A stretch of 48,155 nt of DNA. It comes from an uncultured Coriobacteriia bacterium. GTDB taxonomy: Bacteria > Actinomycetota > Coriobacteriia > Coriobacteriales > QAMH01. Every line of letters begins with the position of its first letter. Position 1 is the first letter of the stretch. Under the pieces are notes generated by a model, which did no database searches, was not told the DNA's origin, and worked only from the letters and a program-made list of their open reading frames with translations. Position numbers and translations under genes: made by a program. Positions 8,886-15,205 of this stretch are shown here, one piece after another. The DNA is taken from the NCBI GenBank assembly GCA_902478425.1, contig CABSKV010000002.1, forward strand, positions 1 through 48,155. The letters are read 5' to 3'.

Positions 8886-9809
8886 CTACCTGATGTGCCC
8901 CTCGGTTTCCTCCGGCTCGTGCGCGAAGGCGTCGGCGCCATCCTCCACGTCGTCGAGGTACTGGCGCGGGTCGTGGTTCTCGTTGGGTGCGGCATGTGGC
9001 TTGAGCCCCAGGAAGTCCGCCCACTGCAAGACGCGCTTGGGCACGTAGATGCCGGTCTGGTACTCGGACGCGGTGCGCAGCGCACGTGCGCACGACAGGC
9101 AATGCGCGAGGTCCTCCACCTCGTCAACATCGGCAACCGGCGCGAGGTAGGCGTTGGGGATGCCCTCCTCGACGAGCTTCTCGACATAGCCGTCGAGCGC
9201 GGGGCGACCGGTCATGTTGTAGTAGATGCCCTGGTGGTTGATGGGCGTGTCGAAGTTGAAGCCGACGAGCGAGGTGCCACACTCCTGGCACGGCGCCTGC
9301 ACGAAGCCGGGCGTGCCGAGCACCTCGGCAAAGTAGATGAGCCACTGGAACGCCTGCGTGACATGCGCACGCGGTAGCGTCGGAATGTCGGCGCCGATGG
9401 AGACGATGGCCTCGTAGCCCTGGTCGAAGATCTCCTTGAACGCCATGTCGAAGTGGTCGTCGAAGGTGGCGCCGCGGTCGTACATGTAGTGGATCTCGCG
9501 CGGCCACTGTCCGATCTCCTCAATCGTCTCCTTCATGAGGGCGACGTTCTTCTCGGGCGTGGTCGAGATGAAGAGGTCGTAGCTGCGCTCGGGCGCACCC
9601 GGGTCTGCCTTGCGCTCCTCGCGGTTGAGCGCCTCGAGGTCATCCATGCACCACATCGCGAGCTCGGTCACGTCCCACAGGCTGCGCTTGAAGAACTGGG
9701 CAGCCTGCTCCTGGGTGAAGCCGCCACCGCGCTCGATGGTGAGGCGCGTCTTGACCAGGCCGGGAATCGGCGGCTTGGAGAAGATGAGGATCGCGTACTT
9801 CTTCTGCAT
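8886..9809 (-). CDS. DUF2064 / TIGR04282-type transferase-like protein (CofC-like fold)
   Basis: A 307-residue protein with the N-terminal signature YAILIFSKPPIPGLVKTRLT of the DUF2064 family (TIGR04282, rSAM-associated transferase 1, in databases called an arsenosugar-biosynthesis glycosyltransferase). IVSIGADIPTLPRAHVTQAF matches the family's acidic nucleotide/metal-binding segment, and ADVDEVEDL is the C-terminal signature. It is longer than usual (about 200-230 residues), and the usual GGYxLxGL segment reads CQECGTSLVGFNF, so catalysis may differ. The start at 9807-9809 has a GGAG ribosome site 10 nt upstream. It is second in the operon, between the molybdopterin enzyme and the radical SAM enzyme. 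Confidence 0.8.
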   Translation of the reverse strand: MQKKYAILIFSKPPIPGLVKTRLTIERGGGFTQEQAAQFFKRSLWDVTELAMWCMDDLEALNREERKADPGAPERSYDLFISTTPEKNVALMKETIEEIGQWPREIHYMYDRGATFDDHFDMAFKEIFDQGYEAIVSIGADIPTLPRAHVTQAFQWLIYFAEVLGTPGFVQAPCQECGTSLVGFNFDTPINHQGIYYNMTGRPALDGYVEKLVEEGIPNAYLAPVADVDEVEDLAHCLSCARALRTASEYQTGIYVPKRVLQWADFLGLKPHAAPNENHDPRQYLDDVEDGADAFAHEPEETEGHIR

Positions 9810-9814
9810 GGGTG

Positions 9815-12034
9815 CTACTCCTTCTTTCTGATGCGGCATGGAATGCCGTTGTAAATCCACGTCCCGATAAGCGGCTCGCGCGCGCCCTCGACGGTGCCAC
9901 GCGTGAGCAGGTTGATGTTCGACTCAAAGCATTTCCCGAAGTCAGGTTCGTCTTCGACTGTCTCAGGGTACCACCATCCGTATTCAGCCGATGCGACATC
10001 GTCAAGCATATTCGTGATATGCACGTATTGGAGTACCTCAACGTCCGGTGTGTCCTGGCGCGAGATGAGGCAGGCATCGCCCTCGGCGAGCCCCAGGCGC
10101 TCGGCCGTCGCAGCCGACATCTCGACGGTCGGCTGCGGGTGACGTGCGCGCATGGAGGGCACCTCGAAGTACGAGGAAGCCCAATACGGCTGCTTGCGCG
10201 CGCCCGTGATGAGCGTGACGCAATCGTCTTCGTGGCATACGTCCTCGTGCACACCGGCAACGGGCGTGAACTGCGCGACCAACCCGGCACCGCGTCGCTG
10301 CAAGAACGGGATGGCGAGCTCGACCTTGCCGCTTTCGGTCGCAAAACCGCGCGGCTCGCCGGTCGCCTCGTCGATCTCGAGATGCTTGAAGTAGTGCGCT
10401 CCCCCACCGCATATGCCGGTGATGGTGAAGTCCTCCCAGCTCATGCCCGTGGGCGCGATGGTGCGCGCAAGCTCTTCGGTGAGGTCGCGGGCAGGCCACA
10501 GTGTTTCGTCGCAGCCCATGCGCAACGCCAGCTCGCGCAAGATCTCGTAATCTTCGCGACGCTCGAACTGCGGCTCGACGGCAGCCGGTCCGCCGTAGCA
10601 GAAGTCGGAGACGCCTCCCATCGCCTGGAAGCAGGGATGCTCGACGGCGGCAGCCGCAGGCAAGACGTAATCGGCCATGAGGGCCGTGGGCGTCATGACG
10701 AATTCGAGCACGACGACGAGGTCCATCGCCTCGAGCGCCTTGGTGACGAGCTGCGTATCGGCGTAGGTGACGAGCGGATTGGCGCCATCGACGATGAGCG
10801 CGCTCACGCGATAGGGCTTGCCGGTGATGGCGGCCTCCCACACGCGCTGCGGCAGCGCAGAGGTGAGATAGCGCATGGGCAGATGGCGTCCCAGCTTGCC
10901 GGTACGCTCGTCGGCGAGCGCCCAGCCCTTGTAACTCTGTATTCCGCAGTCGGGCTCGTTGAGGCCATGGGCACGAGCCTCGGCAGACAGCAGCGCGCTA
11001 TCCTCGAGCTCGAGCTCGCTCATGAAACTCGGCGCCTCGTTGAGCACGCAGCCGCCGGGCACGTCGACGTTTCCGGCGATGGCGCGCAGCGCGGCGATGA
11101 CGCGGTGCAGTGGCGCGGTGTTGGGGCCGATCTGGTCCACGCCACGTCCCGAAAGCAGGCCGGCCGGCTTGCTCGTCGCGTACATGCGGGCAGCCGCACG
11201 TATGTCATCGACGCTCACCTGCGTGATGCGGGCAGCCTCGTCGAGCGTGCGCTCGAAGGCAGCGGCCTTGAACTCGTCAAAGCCATAACACCAGTCCTCG
11301 ACGAACTCGTGGTCGTAGAGGTCTTCCTCGATGATGACACGCGCGAGCGCGTAGGCGAGGACAAGGTCCGTACCGGGGAAAGGCGCAAGCCACAGCGTCG
11401 CCTTGGCCGCCGTCATCGACAGGCGTGTGTCGATGACGATGAGCTTGCCGCCGTTGCGCGCGTATTCGGCGATGTTGCGCCAGAACAGCGAGTTGTCCGA
11501 CTCAGCCGGATTGGTGCCCCATAGCATGAGGCATTCGGTGAGGTCGGGCCTGAAGTCGCACTCGACCGACCAGCCGTAAGTCATCGTGTCCATCCATATG
11601 CGCGGGTTCCAGCATATCGGGCCGATGCCCATGTTGTTGGGACTGCCGATGAAGCTCATGAAGCGATGCAGCGGCCAGTACACCGCATGCGGCCCGCCGA
11701 TGGCGCTTGCCACCGTCCAGGGGCCGTAGGCGTCAATGAGCAGGCGCAGGCGCGACGCGATATCGTCGAGCGCCTCGTCCCAGCTCACGCGGATGAAGCC
11801 ACCGCCACCACGCGCACCCAGGCGCTTGAGCGGGTAGTTGACGCGCGTGTCCTCGTCATAGAGCTTCTCGAGGTTGAGCTGCCAGCGCGGGCACCGGGCG
11901 GCCACACTCACGTCGTACGGATAGCGCGTCGCGTCCGGCGTGAAGTCGACGACGCGCCCGTCTTCGAGCGTCGCGTCGAACGCGCACAGATAGCCGCAGT
12001 AATGGCAGTTGGTTTTACGAGTCTCGGTAGTCAT
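9815..12034 (-). CDS. Molybdopterin oxidoreductase, acetylene hydratase-like DMSO-reductase clade
   Basis: A 739-residue bis-MGD molybdenum or tungsten enzyme. C10-x2-C13-x3-C17 and C48 should hold the [4Fe-4S] cluster. The IGPICWNPRIW segment places C141 as the probable metal ligand, the same number reported for Pelobacter acetylene hydratase. That enzyme has an Asp directly after its second cluster Cys; here it is G14, so acetylene hydration is unlikely. TPTALMADYVLPAAAAVEH and the C-terminal FESNINLLT region are typical of the family. There is no twin-arginine signal, so it is cytoplasmic. Relatives in gut Coriobacteriia include catechol dehydroxylases, but the substrate here is unknown. 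It is the first gene of the six-gene operon, 5 bp from the next. Confidence 0.88.
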   Translation of the reverse strand: MTTETRKTNCHYCGYLCAFDATLEDGRVVDFTPDATRYPYDVSVAARCPRWQLNLEKLYDEDTRVNYPLKRLGARGGGGFIRVSWDEALDDIASRLRLLIDAYGPWTVASAIGGPHAVYWPLHRFMSFIGSPNNMGIGPICWNPRIWMDTMTYGWSVECDFRPDLTECLMLWGTNPAESDNSLFWRNIAEYARNGGKLIVIDTRLSMTAAKATLWLAPFPGTDLVLAYALARVIIEEDLYDHEFVEDWCYGFDEFKAAAFERTLDEAARITQVSVDDIRAAARMYATSKPAGLLSGRGVDQIGPNTAPLHRVIAALRAIAGNVDVPGGCVLNEAPSFMSELELEDSALLSAEARAHGLNEPDCGIQSYKGWALADERTGKLGRHLPMRYLTSALPQRVWEAAITGKPYRVSALIVDGANPLVTYADTQLVTKALEAMDLVVVLEFVMTPTALMADYVLPAAAAVEHPCFQAMGGVSDFCYGGPAAVEPQFERREDYEILRELALRMGCDETLWPARDLTEELARTIAPTGMSWEDFTITGICGGGAHYFKHLEIDEATGEPRGFATESGKVELAIPFLQRRGAGLVAQFTPVAGVHEDVCHEDDCVTLITGARKQPYWASSYFEVPSMRARHPQPTVEMSAATAERLGLAEGDACLISRQDTPDVEVLQYVHITNMLDDVASAEYGWWYPETVEDEPDFGKCFESNINLLTRGTVEGAREPLIGTWIYNGIPCRIRKKE

Positions 12035-12122
12035 GACCCCAGATTGTACTGCATGTATCGGGCAAACACGCGCACTCTCCGGTTACAACACGGCGGCGGG
12101 GGAATAAGACAACGCCAACCCT

Positions 12123-12150
12123 GCCATTTCGAGCAGAGCGAAGATCTCTC
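12123..12150. repeat. Short dispersed CATTTCGAGC-type intergenic repeat fragment
   Basis: The run beginning GCCATTTCGAGCAGAGCGAA and ending ATCTCT resembles a short intergenic repeat seen in many bacterial genomes (a CATTTCGAG...AATCTC pattern). Only one copy is visible in this window, so the call rests on memory of the motif. Confidence 0.3.
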
Positions 12151-12160
12151 TAGTCGGCGG

Positions 12161-12221
12161 GATGAGACGAAAGTGGCCGGGGCGGTGAGACAAAAGTCGC
12201 CGGGGCCACTTTCGTCTCATC
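12161..12221. repeat. Three-part TGAGAC palindrome, copy 1
   Basis: An 18-bp arm (12161-12178, GATGAGACGAAAGTGGCC) is matched perfectly by an inverted arm at 12204-12221. Between them lies a diverged direct copy of the same unit (GGTGAGACAAAAGTCGCC around 12184-12201). The order is unit, direct copy, inverted copy. It ends 5 bp past the stop of the Fe-S gene on the minus strand, so its RNA would form a very stable hairpin there, without a T-run. A similar arrangement occurs at 45147-45190. Confidence 0.75.
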
Positions 12222-12226
12222 ACCCA

Positions 12227-13381
12227 TTAGTCGACGAGCGTGAGCTCCTCGCTCTCGGAAAGCTCCGCATATGCCGGGTCGGCAAAGAGCGCGTCAACGC
12301 TCGCGTACACCTGCCCCCAATCGACGGGGCAATCGAATACCTGCTCGAGGTAATGTTGCACGGGCGTGCTTCCCACGCCGCGCTGCAGCGAGTTGACACA
12401 CGAGAAGCAGGTCGACAGCACCCGGTCCGCGTCAACTCCGTCGATCTCGGCAAGGCGCATGTTGCGACGATACGCGCAGTAATCCGGCGCGTATACGCTC
12501 ACCATGCCACCGCCGCCGCAGCACAGGCTGTCACGCCCTTCGTGCGGCATGCTCTCAAGCGTGGCGTTTCCGAACAGCTTTCGCGCCGCATCGCCAAAGA
12601 AGCCCGAAGAGCGGTCGTAGCATGCATCGTGAAACGTGATCGTCTCTTCGCTCTCCGACGTCATGCCATGCTCGACAAGCAAATCGGGCAGTCGCACGAT
12701 CTCGATACCCATGCCCTCGACGAGCTGGGGCAACAGATGGTCGCAATGCGGACAAGTCACGACCAGGCGATCGATTTCCCTCTCGCGCAGAAAAGCCTGC
12801 ACGCGCTCGCGATAAGCGTCGTATTCGGCGTAGAAGCCAACATCGTAGAAAGTCGCTCCGCAGCAGATGAGCAGCGTGTAGGCGGCAATGCCCTCATCAC
12901 GCAGCCACTGCGAGACCTTGACGGTAAGTTCAGGTGCATATGCGTACAGCGCGCAACCCGGGAAAAACGCCGTGCGATCGGCATCGCCACCCAGGTTCGC
13001 CTCGCCCTGTATATAAGTGACATTGGTGATGTCCCCCGTATCATGGGCACGCAATGCCGAGAAGACGTTGTACTTGAGGTCCGTCCTGAACTTGCGATAC
13101 AAGGGCCTCAGCTCGGGCTTCTTCTCGAGCAGCAATGCCCTAAGCGGCTTGTTGGCACGAGAGGCGACCAGATCGACCGGGCAGTTAATCGTGCAGCGAT
13201 TGCACAGCGCGCAGGTGAAGGGTGCATACTCCCAGGTCTCCTCGCCGTTGAGGATGGACTCGCACAGTTCTCCGAGGTTGGGCTCACCGTTCGAGAAGTT
13301 GCCGCAATCGGTCTGCGCGCACAGGCCGCAGCGTATGCAGCTGTCGGAAAAGTCCTGCACGTCCTCCAGGGGATGATGCAT
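12227..13381 (-). CDS. (Fe-S)-binding protein, GlpC/HdrD-like with two CCG domains
   Basis: A 384-residue electron-transfer protein. The N-terminal ~70 residues hold two [4Fe-4S] ferredoxin motifs (C15/C18/C21 plus a nearby Cys, and C57/C60/C63/C67). Two Cys-rich CCG domains follow, with FFPGCALY...ICCGA and FHDACYDR...LCCGGGG motifs; in heterodisulfide reductase HdrB/D and GlpC these coordinate unusual Fe-S clusters or handle quinone- or thiol-linked electron transfer. No membrane segment is present. It lies downstream of the NrfD gene but behind an intrinsic terminator, so it is probably a separate transcript. It may link the cytoplasmic molybdoenzymes to other carriers (inference). A three-part palindrome follows its stop. 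Confidence 0.87.
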   Translation of the reverse strand: MHHPLEDVQDFSDSCIRCGLCAQTDCGNFSNGEPNLGELCESILNGEETWEYAPFTCALCNRCTINCPVDLVASRANKPLRALLLEKKPELRPLYRKFRTDLKYNVFSALRAHDTGDITNVTYIQGEANLGGDADRTAFFPGCALYAYAPELTVKVSQWLRDEGIAAYTLLICCGATFYDVGFYAEYDAYRERVQAFLREREIDRLVVTCPHCDHLLPQLVEGMGIEIVRLPDLLVEHGMTSESEETITFHDACYDRSSGFFGDAARKLFGNATLESMPHEGRDSLCCGGGGMVSVYAPDYCAYRRNMRLAEIDGVDADRVLSTCFSCVNSLQRGVGSTPVQHYLEQVFDCPVDWGQVYASVDALFADPAYAELSESEELTLVD

Positions 13382-13456
13382 CTCGGGTCCTCTCTCGCGT
13401 CATGGTTTGCGACCGATTATACGCCAATGCGCCGAGAAGCCAGACTCCTGCATCAG

Positions 13457-13494
13457 CAAAAAGAAACCCCCGCTCCCATCGAGGGAACGGGGGT
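13457..13494 (-). terminator. Rho-independent terminator after the NrfD gene
   Basis: On the minus strand ACCCCCG (plus 13488-13494) and CGGGGGT (plus 13466-13472) form a 7-bp stem with an inner TCCC/GGGA stem, followed by TTTCTTTTTGC. It ends the catalytic/Fe-S/NrfD operon. Confidence 0.8.
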
Positions 13495-13537
13495 CTCGCC
13501 AAACCTTGCGGTTCATGCATGCCAGGTGGCGCAAATC

Positions 13538-14629
13538 CTACTGAGCGCCGGTCATGGCAGGGTTGGGGCCGGAAGTCTGGTAGACCTCGTCCGGACCGTC
13601 AGCAGGTGCCTCGTCGGCAACCTCGCCGGCAGGCGTAACCCACGTCCAGTACTCCTTGCCAGCCTCCCAGTAATCCATGAAGTCCTGGTGGCTCTGGGGC
13701 AGGCGGGTGTAGTACTTGAGTTCGGCCGGGGTGACGCGACGCTGGTAGCTCCAGATGATCATGAAGCGCAGCAGGCAGCCACCCATGAGGGCGATGATTT
13801 GCGAGGCGTAGCCACCCACGCTCGTGATGTTGAGCAGGAACGGGATGACAAGACCGCAGCAAACCATGAGGCCCCAGAAGTAGCCAGCCCACTCACCGCA
13901 AACCCAGCGCTTGGCATGGGCCTTGGCGGTCTCGTTGGAGGCGCAGAACTGCAGCATCACGTAGAGCAGCAGCACGACAAGCTCGAGCGCGATGAGGATC
14001 GCGTCGGCGACATGCAGGATGTGACGCAGCTCCTCGGTGAGCAGCGCGGCCAGCGGCGTGGAGAGGTTGACCTGCAGCCACTCGGCCGGGAAGGGCCACA
14101 CGCCGATGCACATGGACAGCAGGGCCGCGCCGGTGGAGCAGCCGGACACCATGAAGAGCACGGGCAGAACCGGGGTGTTCCAGAACGGACGGGACTTCAT
14201 GCTGGAGAGCAGGACGCCCGTGTAGATCGTGACGCACAGGCCAAAGATGCCGGCGATGCCAAGCAGGACCTGAGCGCAGCCCTCATAGGGAATGAAGGGT
14301 AGGAACGTGAGCCAGGAGAGCTCCCAGAAAATGAAAAGCACGCCCGCGATCATCGAGATGGAGAGGAACACGGCACCCCATTTGATGACCGAGGTCCTCG
14401 TCACGAAGGCACGGTAGAAAATCCACGGCTGGCCAAGCTCGAAGACGAGCAGGCCGGTGCCAATGCCCAGGATGAGAAAGGCGATGAAGACGCCCCACAC
14501 GAGGGCACCGCTCGTCAGAGCGGATGGCGCGATGATCAATCCGACAACGGCGGCGGACGCCATCATGCCGCCACCAAGGCCGCCCAGGAAGAGGTAGAGG
14601 GCAATCGGCCAAATCCAGAACTGCTTCAC
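13538..14629 (-). CDS. NrfD/PsrC-like membrane subunit
   Basis: A 363-residue integral membrane protein of the NrfD/PsrC polysulfide-reductase membrane family. It has about nine hydrophobic segments, and its first helix (WPIALYLFLGGLGGGMMASA) carries the typical glycine-rich turn. The later ELGQPWIFYRAF and LRHILHVADAILIALELVV segments are also family-like. Such subunits exchange electrons with quinones for the molybdoenzyme they anchor. The last ~60 residues are a polar cytoplasmic tail. The ATG (14627-14629) overlaps the Fe-S subunit stop by 4 nt, showing tight coupling. A strong terminator follows. Confidence 0.9.
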   Translation of the reverse strand: MKQFWIWPIALYLFLGGLGGGMMASAAVVGLIIAPSALTSGALVWGVFIAFLILGIGTGLLVFELGQPWIFYRAFVTRTSVIKWGAVFLSISMIAGVLFIFWELSWLTFLPFIPYEGCAQVLLGIAGIFGLCVTIYTGVLLSSMKSRPFWNTPVLPVLFMVSGCSTGAALLSMCIGVWPFPAEWLQVNLSTPLAALLTEELRHILHVADAILIALELVVLLLYVMLQFCASNETAKAHAKRWVCGEWAGYFWGLMVCCGLVIPFLLNITSVGGYASQIIALMGGCLLRFMIIWSYQRRVTPAELKYYTRLPQSHQDFMDYWEAGKEYWTWVTPAGEVADEAPADGPDEVYQTSGPNPAMTGAQ

Positions 14630-15189
14630 TGTGCCGTACCTCCTAAGTCGGGAATGTAGTAGATCATGGGCTCAGTACCAACCTCAGGATAGACTTGCTC
14701 GGTATAGTACGAGTTGACGAGCTTCGAGACCTCGCTGTTGGGGTCGTCGAGATCGCCGAAGGTACGGGCCTTCTGATGGCACGTCATGACGCAGAAGGGC
14801 TGTTCGCCCTCGCGCACGCGGTCCTTGCAGAAGGTGCACTTGCGGATGTAGCCCTCGTGCTCGTTCATATCGCGAGCGCCGTAGGGGCACGCATTCGCGC
14901 AGACCTTGCATCCCATGCACTGGGAAGGCTCAACCCACACGATGCCGTCGTCGTCCTGGCGGGAAGCGCCAGTCGGGCAGGCGGGCACGCAGGCGGGCTT
15001 GTCGCAGTGCATGCAGATGAGCGGCGTGAAGGTCATGTGAACATGGGGCCACACGCCCTCTGCTCCGTTGGAAACAACGGGATTGTAGATGATGTCAATG
15101 GGCAGCTCGTTCCAGGTGCGGCATGCGATGGTGCATGACGAGCAACCAATGCAACGACGCTGGTCCATAACCATTGCGTAACGGGTCAT
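14626..15189 (-). CDS. Four-cluster [4Fe-4S] electron-transfer subunit (DmsB/PsrB/NrfC type)
   Basis: A 187-residue ferredoxin-like subunit with four Cys sets: CIGCSSCTIAC near residue 13, CMHCDKPACVPACPTGA near 59, CMGCKVCANACPYGA near 91, and CTFCKDRVREG...FCVMTC near 117. This is the standard arrangement of DmsB/PsrB/NrfC proteins that carry electrons between a molybdopterin subunit and an NrfD/PsrC membrane subunit. There is no export signal, which fits a cytoplasmic-side complex. It sits 16 bp after the catalytic-subunit gene and overlaps the NrfD start by 4 nt. Confidence 0.92.
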   Translation of the reverse strand: MTRYAMVMDQRRCIGCSSCTIACRTWNELPIDIIYNPVVSNGAEGVWPHVHMTFTPLICMHCDKPACVPACPTGASRQDDDGIVWVEPSQCMGCKVCANACPYGARDMNEHEGYIRKCTFCKDRVREGEQPFCVMTCHQKARTFGDLDDPNSEVSKLVNSYYTEQVYPEVGTEPMIYYIPDLGGTAQ

Positions 15190-15205
15190 TCCAGTCCTCC
15201 TCTCT

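Noticed and set aside
12035..12226. Possible CRISPR or direct-repeat array
   Set aside because: The repeats form one palindromic unit; there are no regular spacers or cas genes in the window.
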